The position numbers and the translations under genes were made by a program. Source: Achatina immaculata (taxonomy: Eukaryota > Mollusca > Gastropoda > Stylommatophora > Achatinidae). Taken from it: DNA of 64,000 nt. The stretch is taken from positions 58,952,964 through 59,016,963 of the forward strand of contig CM019692.1 in NCBI GenBank assembly GCA_009760885.1, read 5' to 3'. The notes under the pieces were generated by a model. That model was given only the letters and a program-made list of their open reading frames with translations, was not told where the DNA came from and did no database searches. Every line of letters begins with the position of its first letter. The stretch's first letter is position 1. This document shows, piece by piece, positions 32,180 to 42,909 of the stretch.

Positions 32180-32430
32180 CTGAACAGTTACTAATGACTA
32201 GGCCTACAATACACCTTTTTTTGGAGGTGCTAATTGGCTCAGCTGGTAAGTACGCTGTTTTCTCGTGGCTAAATAGCTGCTCGTCCTACCGGAGTCTGTG
32301 TTCGAGTCCCAGGGAATTAATTCTCTTGTGTTGTTTTCCTTTTCTCATGTCTCAATAAAGTGCTTTGTCTACGATTTTTTCGAAGTCTAATCCTACAAAA
32401 CTGTGTTCTCTTACTTCACTGTACGAAAGC
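32180..32430 (+). mobile_element. Second SINE type, right arm of an inverted pair
   Basis: A box TGGCTCAGCTGG is at 32235-32246 and B box GTTCGAGTC at 32300-32308. The body has AATTCTCTTGTGTTG, CAATAAAGTGCTTTGTCTAC and GTCTAATCCTACAAAACTGT. It is the inverted partner of 31850-32075, separated by about 105 bases. One transcript through both could fold into a hairpin with a roughly 220-bp stem. Confidence 0.75.
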
Positions 32431-32467
32431 CTTGTTGTTTACTATTTATAAAAAAAAATATTGTTCT

Positions 32468-32622
32468 GTGAAGGTAAAGCGGCCAGACGTGATACTGACC
32501 AATCACACTTTCATGTTCCGAAGGTCGTGGGAATACGGGCCTGACACGGTATCCTCAAATCCCCAATATGCCATAGTAGCATGGAGGCGGGAATGTGTTA
32601 TGTTTATATATCTGCATCTAAA
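32468..32622 (+). repeat. SINE 3' body (31681 type)
   Basis: GAAGGTAAAGCGGCCAGACG, then TGATACTGACCAATCACAC, TTTCATGTTCCGAAGGTCG and CCCCAATATG recur at 32760-32860. The head is missing. It directly precedes another full copy. Confidence 0.75.
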
Positions 32623-32625
32623 TAG

Positions 32626-32884
32626 CGGCCTGGTTAGCTGAGTGGTTAGGCGTTCGGCTTACAAATCCGGTGGTACAGGTTTAGTCCCAGCCGTGGGATT
32701 TTTTTCTGGTACACATCGAAAAGGCCCCGGGGTTCACCCAGCTTCTAAAAAAAATCTGGGAAGGTAAAGCGGCCAGGCATGATACTGACCATATCACACT
32801 TTCATGTGCCGAAGATCATTGAAAATACGGGCCTAACACCGTATTCCCCAATATGTCTTAATGACGACATGGAAACTGGAATTT
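32626..32884 (+). mobile_element. tRNA-derived SINE, most complete copy
   Basis: The head GGCCTGGTTAGCTGAGTGGT, TAGGCGTTCGGCTTAC and CAGGTTTAGTCCCAGCC carries recognisable A and B boxes, with the B box weakened to GGTTTAGTCC. It continues with a T run, CCCCGGGGTTCACCCAGC, an A run, CTGGGAAGGTAAAGCGGCC, AGGCATGATACTGACC, CACACTTTCATGTGCCG and CCCCAATATG. It gives the best view of head and body joined. A (CTGT)n tract follows. Confidence 0.8.
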
Positions 32885-33042
32885 TCCTGTCCGTCCGTCT
32901 GTCTGTCTGCCTGCTTGCCTGCCTGCCTGTCTGTCTACCTGTCTGTCTGTCTGTCTACCTGTCTGTGTCTGCCTGCCTTGCCTGCCTGCCTGTCTGCCTG
33001 CCTGCCTGTCTGTCGGTCTGTCTGTCTGTCTGTCTGTCGATC
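32885..33042. repeat. (CTGT)n/(CTGC)n microsatellite
   Basis: TGTC and TGCC tetranucleotides run for about 155 bases directly after the SINE end. Plus and minus frames give Cys/Leu/Val or Arg/Gln/Thr peptides without meaning. Confidence 0.95.
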
Positions 33043-33044
33043 GA

Positions 33045-33785
33045 ACCACTAGCGACCTCACTGAGAACTCCAGTTTAGAAACTCTGCTGTAGACTCTGTA
33101 TTATACAGTGTAACTTTTGTGATCAGATTATTGGGTTTTTATTCTGAGATTTTCAGTGACCTAAAGTTCTAATTTAATTTAAGTAAATGGTCTAAACGTG
33201 GAAGGTTACACGCCATCTGACACGTTGCTTTCAGGCGTTCTGGAACAGAATGCAAATCAACATTGAGGTTCCTGAGGTTCCTGAGGTTCCAGAGCATGTC
33301 GTTCTAATTACCTGTCCAGGCATATGTTGTCGCATTAAATGAGACAAAACGGAAAAAAATAGTGAGGCAGATTTTTAAAAAACAGGTATGTAATATCTGT
33401 TATGTATAGAAGCACATAAAAATTTTAGATTGCTGAGAGCACGTTGATCTGCTAATGTTCGATGCCCTTCAGAGAGAAGATATCATTCTGGGCTACATGT
33501 TTTCCTGTTTTACTCACGTAGCCCAAACACTGAGTATCGATAACCATTCCAACTTTAGTGAACCAAATATTTCCGAGAATTAATTTTTTTAAGTCTAACT
33601 GTAATCGAGCCATTCCAAGAAATATAGAAAACAAAGGAAGGGCGCCAACCATTTGAAAAATAAGAAAAAAGTATTCTGAAATGGAGAACATTATTTTCTA
33701 TTGTCTTCAAACTTGACTGAGGAAGGACTTGCTATCTCTCGCTATGGTTTCTTCCTTCTGAGACCTGTTCAGTTTAGCAGTCACT
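33045..33785. other. No gene recognised
   Basis: Short frames only. GAGGTTCCT is repeated three times near 33266-33290. No exon or element was identified. Confidence 0.4.
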
Positions 33786-33789
33786 GACT

Positions 33790-34060
33790 TACAGTCGACA
33801 TGCTAGCATCAGAGCTGACGACCCGACGAAGACCCTGTCTGGTGGAATCCCTAGTAACAGGCCTATCTTGGGTAACTTGGCAGGGATCGCTATAGCTCCC
33901 TTGCCCTTGGCGGTTGACTCTCCTGAAGAAGTATTTCACACCTCCTGATTGTTAGATCCACTTAGCGATCCTAAGCCGCTGCCATTCCAGCTGGAGGAAA
34001 TACTTCTAAATCTTCATTGCATCGACTGCAGAGAACTCTGTGCTTGCACTTCCAGGGAGA
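33790..34060 (-). repeat. R300 dispersed repeat, copy 3
   Basis: Reverse-strand landmarks are present: AGACCCTGTC...GGTGG, CTAGTAACAGGCCTATC, GGCAGGGATCGCTATAG and TCTGTGCTTGCACTTCCAGG. It ends with AAGAAGAAAAAG at the CTCCCTG side. It is the most diverged of the long copies, with GGTGAAG-like parts lost. Confidence 0.65.
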
Positions 34061-34061
34061 T

Positions 34062-34895
34062 GCAAGAAGAAAAAGAATTGTAAAGATTTGTTTTAAAAGA
34101 CATTACTTAGAACAGATAAATGCCTCAGCTCCTCATCCGTCCCACAAGCCTCTAGGGAAATAGACGAAAAATCAGCAGTATTTCAGAGAAATGAGTTGAG
34201 AATACTGAATACTAAAAGGTATTGGGGAAAGAGTAGAAAGTCTGAAAAACAGACTTGATAACGAAAACAAAGTCTGTACGCTTGTGAAAGAAAAGACTAG
34301 TATATGTCATAATGCATTATGTTGGGGAGAGGAAAAAAAACAACAGCGAACTGCTTTGAAGATGCAAAGACACAAGAACGCAAATTTCCTTCCTTACACC
34401 GACCCATGGTGGGCATTTACAGCAATTATATAAATCACAAGTCAGCATAGGACATTGATACGGCTTCTTTGCCTATCTTAAATCCTAAATTGTGCAAGGC
34501 ATTATATTTGCCACAGAATACTGTGAACGAAAGAAGGAACTACTATATACTTTGGTAATAACAACACATGGATCGTGGCTATTTTCACGATGTAAAAAAC
34601 TGTATCCTTACAGATGTTTTCCAGCTTGTGGAGAAAAATAACTGGACATCCACAATCATTGTTCATAAATGTGTTCATACACGAAGTAAAGTCACTGAAC
34701 AGCAGATCCAGCATGGTGTGAGGGCTGTTCTGTTGATCATCACAAGTGAAAATGCGTGACCGATTTCAGAGCGTTGACTTTATATCAAATGTAGAATTCA
34801 ATGAAGGTCAGGCCAAAATGTATGCACGAAAGTTTGGACTTACATCGTCGTAAGGTTGGGTGTTGGGAAGTTACTGAAGGAATGTATTGATGCCA
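34062..34895. other. No gene recognised
   Basis: Frames of 60-70 codons on both strands near 34502-34759 show no motif. No repeat partner was seen. Confidence 0.4.
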
Positions 34896-34899
34896 CAGC

Positions 34900-34995
34900 T
34901 AAAACAACAACAGCTACTACTATTACTGTTACATTTACTCAGGCTACTGCTACTACTAGTTCTGCTTCTACCACTAATACTTCAGCTACTACAAT

Positions 34996-35028
<33 letters not shown>

Positions 35029-35276
35029 CCCTCCTCTTCTTACTACTACTACTACTACTACTACTATCCCTCCTCTTCCTACTAGTACTATTACTACTAC
35101 TATCCCTCCTCTTCCTACTAGTACTATTACTACTGCTACTACTATTCCTCCTCTTCCTACTAGTACTATTACTACTACTACTACTATCCCTCCTCTTCCT
35201 ACTAGTACTATTACTACTACTATCCCTCCTCTTCCTACTAGTACTATTACTACTGCTACTACTATTCCTCCTCTTC

Positions 35277-35327
<51 letters not shown>

Positions 35328-35358
35328 TCCCTCCTCTTACTACTAGTACTATTACAAA
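34900..35358. repeat. (ACT)n array with a higher-order unit
   Basis: Pure ACT runs alternate with a block CCCTCCTCTTCCTACTAGTA plus CTATTACTACTAC, forming units of about 39 and 48 bases at 35065-35290. The 183-, 163-, 159- and 130-codon frames here are Thr, Val, Leu and Ser runs from one repeat read in different frames. Confidence 0.95.
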
Positions 35359-35639
35359 ACACATAACTAACCAAAAACGTATCTTAGTGCCATCCTCCAG
35401 AAAGTAAGTTTTCCCTACTTTCTGGAGCATTCCACTAAGGTAAGTTTTTCCTTTAGTTATATGTTTTGTCTTGTTTGTGTATGTAATCCTCGAAAAAAGA
35501 CTTGCGCCGGAATATTGGATATTGTATGTTTTTCATTTATACATTCCCATCTTACTCTCACACTTTCTATTCGTTTTTTTTCTCACTTACTCACTCCTTC
35601 TGTCGCTTTGCAAAACTGCACCATACACTTTTATCTACC

Positions 35640-35780
35640 TCTGCTATTACTGCTATTGCTTCTTATACTACTACTACTACTAATACTACTACTACTACTT
35701 CAGCTGCTACTACTACTACTACTACTGCTACTAAAACTACTACTATTGCTGCTGCTAATTCTACACTAATACAAGTACTA
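35640..35780. repeat. (ACT)n microsatellite
   Basis: TACTACTACTACTAATAC and CTGCTACTACTACTAC variants. It is the third ACT-rich array in 5 kb. Confidence 0.92.
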
Positions 35781-35789
35781 CGCTGCTAG

Positions 35790-36325
35790 TACATCCATTC
35801 TGATTCGCAAGTTTACAGCTACCTTTAAATATTTCTTTCACAATAGATATTAAAGCACTTGACAGTCCTTGTTGCTTTCGATACTCATCTCTGCCGTTGC
35901 GCCACCATCGATCTCCTCACCTTGGTCTATACTACCCTCATTAACCTTCCTACTTCCATGTTCTGTCTGCCTTCTAAATGTCTTCGAGTTGTTGGGGGTT
36001 GGGGGGGGGGGGTTAAACCCCACTGGTTTCGTTTCATTTTGTGTTAGTTCATGCGTAACTGAATTTGGCAAACAAAGGTAATTTCAAGCCCGCATTAGCA
36101 TTTATCCCAGGGGAGATCGTCTTGACAAAAGTGGCTGCTTTTCTGGAAGACAGCTTCCAACGATATCTGGTATTCAATTCCGCTGTGGCTTAAAAGGCAA
36201 CTCCATCTTGCTTCTAAGGTGATCTTTCAGTTAGATGTTACTGAATTGTCTGGATGTCTGTGGCTGGTACTGAGTAATTTTTTTTAAAAATAATCTTTTG
36301 AGAACATTTTTGAGAATTCTTTCTG
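35790..36325. other. No gene recognised
   Basis: The stretch contains a G run at about 36001-36012. Short overlapping frames carry no motif. Confidence 0.4.
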
Positions 36326-36329
36326 GAGT

Positions 36330-36490
36330 CAGTCAATGTTTCTTGGACATGCCACGAGAAAAGCACTTGGTAACGACTGAAAAATGCAAAGAAAGGAAGG
36401 CCAAGAGAGAAAGGACTGACCAAGTGGCACGGGAAAGAGTAGAAAAGCATTTGAAGTGATGGATAATATCAAAGATCGCACAAGATGAAG
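36330..36490 (+). pseudogene. LINE tail fragment, family G-like
   Basis: One frame reads KHLVTTEKCKERKAKRERTD and the preceding frame gives LGHATRKA. This follows the GHxMR...LVTTGKIEGKRxRGRQR pattern after the RT domain in family G-type LINEs. It is short, frameshifted and diverged. Confidence 0.45.
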
Positions 36491-36559
36491 AAGTTATTAA
36501 TCGCACAAAATTTACATTTTAGCGTAAGATGATGAGCAGTAAAGGGTAGTTTACACGTA

Positions 36560-36980
36560 ATCACGTTAACTGGCAATTATCGGTTAATTACCGGTAAGAA
36601 AAAAAGAGAGAAGAATCTTATCTTTTGGAGGTCATCGGTTACCGTATCCTGTTTATATTATTAAAAACGTAAGAAAGCAACCATCGAAACTGGCTGGAGG
36701 ATGATCGGGCCAGCAGGACGATGATGTTCAGCTTTCATGGAGGAGAATAGTCAGTTCTGATTCAGCACCTGAGCATTTTGTACAGATTAAATATCGCCTC
36801 AAATAAAGTCGAAAAGCAAAAAATCACATAAACATTTAATTCCCGATAATATTTGTAAATTTGTTCTTTTAAATATTTAATAAAAGAGAATTAAATTACT
36901 TAATGCTGCATTCGTAAAACCGGTATTTAGGAAAGTGCTTCATGCAATATGAAAGACTGGTACAAATGTACCGGTTTCAA
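36560..36980 (+). repeat. Dispersed non-coding repeat, copy 2
   Basis: This is the partner of 3481-3880 with the same block order: GGAGGTCATCGGTTACCGTA, TTTATATTA, GGAGGAGAATAGTCAG, ATTTTGTACAGATTAAATAT, AAAGTGCTTCATGC and GGTACAAATGTACCGG. It adds a short AT-rich insertion at about 36860-36900. No coding capacity. Confidence 0.65.
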
Positions 36981-36984
36981 AAAA

Positions 36985-38050
36985 CATTTCTAAAGCGATC
37001 ACTGCTTTACATCTTGTTATTGAATGTTAAAGGAGTATTTTGTTCGTCTCACCATACTATGTTACGATCAGTATTCCCTCTAAGGATTTGTGATCTGTGT
37101 GCAAAATGTTCAGCTCGTATGCAAAAACAATTATATATATATATAACACTGTAAAGGACTGTACATTTGTTAACAGGATAAACCTGCTGTAATTTTCAGT
37201 TACTGGTATTTAGTTAATTGCAGTGATGGTTTCTTTGTTTACTTACTCAGTGACAGTAGTTATTTATTTACATAGTTGTTTATCCTGTCATTTTCGACTT
37301 ACCATGGGTTCATTGAAACATAATCCCACCCTATGTCCAGAAGCAAGTAAATGACCTCAGTTTACCATACAACAGAAGATTAAATTAGGGTGATAGCAAA
37401 ACAGACCTAAAATCCCAGTCCCACACTTTGCTGTCTGATCATCTTCTAATTGTGGGTTACAACAGAGTTACTTTCACTTTTAAAGGTGACATTCTAATTA
37501 AAACCTTTAGCCCCCAAATTTGTCCTCGAAAAGTATAGGACACAGGATGCAAGAGTCTTTGTCATTACCAGTTTGAACACTACAAAAACACATATTTGAG
37601 TTTCAAACAATTTTGCAAGTTTCCACAGCGATAGTAAATCTACTGCTATTTAGAACGGCTCTAATATTGGTGGTCACAACGTCTGGTGTTAGTTACCGAG
37701 ACCAATTTGCATATCTGAGCAGCTCAATGGACGTTCTCTTTTCCCATGAAATTGGACGCAGTGAAAGTTAATATGCCTATTTATTTTAATTACCTTCTAT
37801 TCTCTGTGTGCCCACTTGCCTCGTCATATTTCTGCTATAGTATGCGATAAAAGACCAGTTGAAACATCCGATCCGAAAGTCATATCTCAATAAGAAAGAA
37901 ACAGTTAAGGAGAAGCATGTACCATCATTGTATTTTTTCATGATCACAATTATAGCACGGAGTAACATCTGGAAATTGGAAAATAAAAGTAGCAGTTTCT
38001 GTTTTTCTTTTTGGGCGGCTCCAAAAATTGTGTGCGCGGTACGATTTTTT
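36985..38050. other. No gene recognised
   Basis: AT-rich unique-looking DNA with a short TATATATA tract at 37133-37144. No exon was recognised. Confidence 0.4.
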
Positions 38051-38088
38051 TCTGTGCGCGGCCGCGCAGCTTAGAGTGAACATTGGTT
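37995..38088 (-). repeat. hAT-like terminus (tentative)
   Basis: Read on the minus strand it starts CAATGTTCACTCTAAGCTGC and continues GCGGCCGCGCACAG and GAGCCGCCCAAAAAG. This resembles the CAGTGTTCCCTCTAAGCTGC terminus widely seen in hAT-derived repeats (from memory). The opposite end was not located. Confidence 0.5.
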
Positions 38089-38694
38089 ACGATGAGTGAA
38101 AACAAACTAGGAAAGAAACAACTGTCGTCTTTCTTATGTGGTTCCAATATGCTAATTCATTGAACACTCCCGAGTTGTGCTTATACAAAATGTAAAAAGA
38201 AGGCTTCCTTTCGCTTTCAAGAATACCATTAGAAGTGTGGAGGGAAATGGGAAACTCAGATTCCATTTGAATGGAAAATGACAGCTTGAAGATGATGATG
38301 ATGATGATTAACTCTTCATTACATGTTCTTTAACTACAAACGAAAACTGTACGGAAATTTTATCTAATATTCGCTGCAAATTTCTTTGCCAAAAGTTCTC
38401 ACTTCTCATGTGAAGGTCTGTAATGTGCCCCTCTGTGGTCTGCGTTATAGAGAGCTGCCTAGGCTGGCGTGGATGTAACGCCAGACCTTAGTATAATCAG
38501 TTCTGTTTTGTCATGCGAGGGTTGCGGAATAGAAACCAGAGCCCTCTAATCCACAGAGCTATTAAAAATAGGTACCTGACAACGATGTTAGGAAAAATAG
38601 ATTCAGAAAACGATGATAAAACAGAAACAAAACAGCAAATTACACAGTGTACACGCTCGACAATTACTGGATGAGATATAGGAAACATAATGTA

Positions 38695-38766
38695 GGTCAG
38701 TATTTTCCAACCTCAGGTTGCGAAACAAATTAGGGTAGGATTGGGAGATCTGAGTAAAAATCACGA

Positions 38767-38768
<2 letters not shown>
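38695..38768 (+). repeat. hAT-like remnant (tentative)
   Basis: CAGTATTTTCCAACCTCAGG and TTGCGAAACAAATTAGGG resemble a hAT start followed by a GGTCGCG-type segment. It abuts the (AT)n tail of the family B LINE, so it may be its insertion site. Confidence 0.3.

Positions 38769-38802
<34 letters not shown>
38769..38802. repeat. (AT)n tract, tail of LINE family B
   Basis: A pure AT run directly joined to the 3' end of the minus-strand family B element. Confidence 0.9.
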
Positions 38803-38804
<2 letters not shown>

Positions 38805-38815
38805 TTCCCGTGCCG

Positions 38816-39658
38816 TTAAACGTCACATAGGGCTCGCAAAGTAGTTCGCCAATTTTTCCTGTCTTCAGCGAGTCTTTCAACCTCATCAAAGGATTTTATG
38901 CCTGTTAATTTGACCTCTCTTAATAATGTCCTCTTCAGAGTTTCACGCGGTCTGCCTCTTTTTCTTCGGCCTGTTGTGTTTCACTTGATAGCTTGTTTTG
39001 GGATTCTCTGATCATTTCTTCTCATCAAGTGACCAACATATGTCCATCTCCTTTTCCTGATCACCCATGAGACTGGTTGTTGTTCAGTCATCTGTCTTAT
39101 CTCTGCATTGTTCTTGAATTCATTCCACTTGATGCCGAGTATTTTCCTTAGGCAGTTGTTTTCAAAAGAGTCTAATTTCTTGTCTATTTCTTTAGTTGTT
39201 TTCCAGCTTTCGCATGCATAAATGAGGGTGGATATTACATTTGAATTGAATAGTCTTAACTTGGTTTTTTTTGTGCTTAAAACTTTTGAATTCCATATGT
39301 TCTCAAGATTCTTGAAGATTGATGCTGCTTTTGCAATTCTGATCCTAACTTCCTTTCTAGTGTCACCATCCTGGTCTATGTAGCTGCCAAGGTATGCAAA
39401 TTGATTGACTTCTTCAATATATGTCCCTTCTATGTGTATTTTTCCATTTTGATTAATAGGAATTTTCATTATTTTTGTTTTGTCCTTGTTAATTTCAAGT
39501 CCTATTTTGCTAGCCAGTGAAGACAGGCTATCTGTTTTTTCTTGCATGAAATTCACATTATTACTGATAAGAGTTATGTCATCAGCAAAATCAAGATCTT
39601 CTAGTTGGGTCCCATGTACCCAGTCAATACCTGTGTTACCTGTGCAGCATTTTTTCAT
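38816..39658 (-). pseudogene. Family B reverse transcriptase, C-terminal half
   Basis: The frame carries LEDLDFADDITLISNNVNFM (motif C, FADD), GLEINKDKTKIMKI, VNQFAYLGSYIDQDGDTRKE, STLIYACESWKTTKEIDKKL and RKRRWTYVGHLMRRNDQRIP. A TGA at 38981 replaces the Trp found in the 6080 copy. Beyond it the frame continues NTTGRRKRGRPRETLKRTLL and ends ALCDV at a TAA (38816). Thus a single nonsense codon separates it from the natural C-terminus. Confidence 0.88.
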
Positions 39659-39671
39659 TATGAAGTCTATT

Positions 39672-40723
39672 CTAATCCCAAAAAAGTAAAGGAGACAGTA
39701 TACATCCTTGTTTCACGCCTGTTTCAATCTGGAACCATTCACTCATCCCTTCTTCTGTCTTGACTGCACAAACATATCCATTGTATAAGTCCTTAATGAT
39801 GTTGACAGTTGTAGATGGTATTCCATATGGACATAAAAGTCTCCATAATGAATCTCTGTGTATGCTATCAAATGCCTTTTTAAAATCTATGAAGTTCAGT
39901 ATTAATGGTTTCTGCTTTTCAATATGTTCTTCAAGTATTATTCTGAGAGTAAAGATCTGGTCGAGACAGCTTCTCCCTTTTCGAAATCCTGCTTGTTCTT
40001 TTCTCATTGCAGTATCCACTATATCTTTGAATCTATTCAAAATGACCTTGCAAAATACTTTTGACACAACTGTTATTAAGGTTACTCCTCTCCAGTTGTT
40101 ACAGTCACTAAGGTTGCCCTTTTTTGGTATTTTAACAATGATTCCTTTCTTCCAATTAGAAGGGACCTTTTCTTCTTTCCAAATCTTGTTAAACATTCTC
40201 TGTAGTTGTCTCATGTTGTCACTATTGATAGCTTTTAGCATTTCGGTTGTTATTTCATCTTCACCTGCAGCTTTGTTGTTAGGCATTAAATTCACTGCTG
40301 TTTCAATTTCATGCAATTTAATTTCATCTAGGCTGACATTTAGTTGTGGGGCTGGTAAGTCAGTTTCAAGGTTTAACAATTCTTTTGGATATGGTCGATT
40401 GAGTATTTCTTGGAAGTGTTCAGCCCATCTTTGCTTTTGGTCTTTATTTGATGTTAATAGTGTTCCAGTTTTGCTAAGGATTGGTCTTTCTTTAGAAGTA
40501 ATAGTACCTGTCAGCCTCTTTTGTATGTTATATAAAGTTTTGCTGTCTCCCGTTTTTGCTGCTTTTTCTGCCTCTTTCGCCATATTGTCTCTTTTATCCC
40601 TTCTAGCTGAACTTTTTACTTTCTTGTCTATTTCTTTGTATTTTGCTTTTGCCAAATCTCTTTCATGATCTGTTTTTGCATTCAACATGTCTAATTTGAC
40701 TGCTCGTCTTTCATGTATATACT
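39672..40723 (-). pseudogene. Family B reverse transcriptase, N-terminal half
   Basis: The frame carries VPSNWKKGIIVKIPKKGNLS, NNWRGVTLITVVSKVFCKVI and EQAGFRKGRSCLDQIFTL. Then RT motif A, LNFIDFKKAFDSIHRDSLWR (catalytic Asp), and motif B, GVKQGCILSPLLF. It ends at TAG (39672-39674) after a one-base loss in a T run near 39681. One base over, the sequence reads FFGIRIDFIMKK and joins the next segment. Confidence 0.88.
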
Positions 40724-41814
40724 TCCATGTTTTTATCTGATATCCATGCTTTTCTATTTGGTTTGTTCAGTCCAGCGCTTGCTTTTGCTGCTGTGATTAT
40801 GGCTGTGCTGTAAGAATTCCATAACTCATCTATACCTATCTCCTCAACTTCACTGGGTGTTTTGGAATGATTGGCAAGTTCCTGATTGAAATTAATGTTA
40901 GTATTTTCCTCTTGTAGGCTGTGGCTGTTTATCTTTCTGTGTACTGATTTCTTGTGTTGACTTTTCAATTTTAGTTTTATTTTCCCTATGCACAGGTTGT
41001 GATCACTGTTGACATCTGCACCCCTATAAGCCCTTACATCGATGAGAGATGTTCTGTATTGCTTTCTAATACAAAAATGGTCTATCTGGTTTCTAGTTCT
41101 ATCATCTGGAGATATCCACGTTGTTTTATATATCTCTTTGTGTGGGAATATTGTGCCTCCAATGAGCATGCCCTCTGTTAGACATACTTCAATTAATCTT
41201 TCTCCATTCTGATTAACCATGTCAATTCCTTCTTTCCCCGTCACTTTTTCAACGTGGGTATTATCCTTCCCTACCTTAGCATTGAAGTCCCGCATAGCAA
41301 TTAGGATGTCGTGTTTAGGGACTTTGTTGATGATTTGTTGTAGTTGGTGATAGAAGTCGTCTTTCACATCATCATCTGCATCATTCGTGGGTGCATAACA
41401 CTGTATTATTGTCATTCTTCCGTGTCGTAGGTTGTATCGTGCTCTTATTATACGACTGTTCACCGGTTCCCATTCTACAAGGCTCTTTGCAGCTACATTT
41501 GACATAATAATGCCCACCCCGTCCCGGATTTTACCGTCATTTCTGCCTGAATGTATTATTAACTTACCGTTTTCCGCCGATCTTTTACCTGCTTCTGGCC
41601 ATCGCATTTCGCTGATGCCCAGTATGTCTAGATGGTATCTCTCCATTTCTTTGATGATCTGAGTAGTTTTTGTCGGTGCTGCCATTGTTCTCACATTCCA
41701 GAATCCAATCTTTGTCACATGTTTGGGGCCGACGAATGAGCTCTTCGGAGTTGGCATCCCTGATGCTCGGTTGGTTTCTCTGCGAGTTTCCATAACGATA
41801 TCTTTTTGTCCCAC
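40711..41814 (-). pseudogene. Family B apurinic-type endonuclease
   Basis: A 367-codon frame. The endonuclease starts near residue 33 (KIGFWNVRTMAAP), with LDILGISEMRWPEAG (metal-binding Glu), RMTIIQCYAPTNDADDD, MRDFNAKVG (in the usual GDFNA position, Gly changed to Arg), RNQIDHFCIRK and DVNSDHNL (catalytic SDH). It nicks target DNA to prime reverse transcription. The frame ends at 40711 because of a one-base indel in an A run near 40729; read one base over, WKYIHERRAVKLDML continues into the RT segment. Confidence 0.88.
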
Positions 41815-41889
41815 CTGGAGTTGCCTCTAGATAGGTCCCAGGATAAGGTTGTTAGCCTTATGCCCAACTCCCGGTACATGATATGTAAC

Positions 41890-42470
41890 AGATCAAGCGG
41901 AATTCCGCTGATTTCTGCATGCCGGCGAGAGCGTTAAAAAAATGTCCGCCATCTTGCACGTCACGTCAGAAGTATTATTAATATTAATTACTATACGCAA
42001 AATGTGAGCCTGTTTCGAGGCACAGATCTCTAAGCATTTCGCCTCGCATATGACGGAATAATAACTAAACTGCTGTGAGTCCTCTACCTGGCGAGTATTT
42101 ATCATACAAATGAGCAACAACAACAAAAAATACGCTGTAATGTGGTCAAAAGTAATTTTTTACTCTAAAAATTTAGCGGCACACCTCTAGCTCTCTGGCA
42201 GCACACTTCTGTGTTGCGGCACACCGTTTGAAAAAAATTAAATGTTAAAACTATTTAAAATAAAAGTTTTTAAAAAAGGACAGCTTTATCAGTTAGCGAT
42301 CGCACAGTTGTAACGTTTCAGTTTACACCTTAGTCACTCAGAAACACACACAACAAAGAAATAGGGAGAGAAGTTAAAATATAAATTCACATTAATGATA
42401 CTCATCAAATAACAACGGGGGAAAAAAACCCAGAAATAATGGAGGGGGGGGGAGAAGAGGGAGAACTTAG
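41890..42470. other. Spacer with a possible hAT-like piece
   Basis: The words TTTAGCGGCACACC, GGCAGCACACTTCTGTG and TTGCGGCACACCGTTTG at 42173-42232 resemble the GCGGCACACC terminal motifs of some hAT repeats. No clear terminus or target duplication. A G run lies at 42443-42452. Confidence 0.3.
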
Positions 42471-42474
42471 CTGT

Positions 42475-42905
42475 AACTTGCAAGAAGCTGTGTTCTAGAT
42501 GCGGTATCTACTCTGTTGTGTTGTACGGAGCAGAAACCAAGACTGTAAGTAATAAGCCGGGGAGAATGGTAAATGCAGCAGAAAGGTGGATCTACATTAA
42601 AATAGGCCATATATCATGGAAAATGGAAAGAACAAACGCACAAGTACTAGAAGTAGTACAAGTGCAATTCAAACTACTCGAAGACATAAGGATCTAGAAA
42701 TCACAATACTTTGGCCACATCAGAAGACATAATAATGTACCGAAAACCATGCTAGAGGGAAAAGTGGACAAAGATGCAGATGGGAAGATAACATACAGGC
42801 GTGGACATGATACATCCTGGATGAATGTACTATCAAGGGGAGGAAACTGAAGATTCATTACCACCGACTTTCATACCAAAGACTGCGCGCAACGATGATG
42901 AGATT
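42475..42905 (+). pseudogene. LINE family I, 3' end
   Basis: Frames give IYSVVLYGAETKTVSNKPGR, MVNAAERWIYIKIGHISWKM, ERTNAQVLEVVQVQF, SQYFGHIRRHNNVPKTMLEG and KVDKDADG. This is the post-motif C and tail region of an RTE-like LINE (YGAETWT...AAERWIYR...YFGHI.RH...LEGK). It has at least one stop and no RT core. It is distinct in sequence from A-G. Confidence 0.7.
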
Positions 42906-42909
42906 AATA

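Larger units (their letters stand above)
38801..41886 (-). mobile_element. LINE family B, nearly full length (RTE-like)
   Basis: About 3.1 kb with endonuclease and reverse transcriptase in one order, antisense to the host gene. It has a short 5' leader (41815-41886), two frameshifts, one nonsense codon and a 3' end GTTTAACGGCACGGGAAGG joined to (AT)n. It is the best preserved autonomous-type element in the window, so it is probably the youngest long insertion. A 3' fragment of the same family lies at 6080-6380. Confidence 0.9.

Noticed and set aside
32235..32310. Functional tRNA gene
   Set aside because: Only the promoter boxes are tRNA-like, the A-to-B distance has extra sequence, and the unit is repeated in inverted form with a SINE body.
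34502..34759. Overlapping 63- and 70-codon frames
   Set aside because: No motif on either strand and no splice context. The length is within chance for AT-rich DNA.
34856..35430. Several 130-183-codon open frames on both strands
   Set aside because: All derive from one ACT/CCTCCT repeat read in different frames, with no composition or motif of a gene.
39760..40668. 302-codon plus-strand frame
   Set aside because: It is the antisense shadow of the family B reverse transcriptase, which has clear RT motifs on the minus strand.
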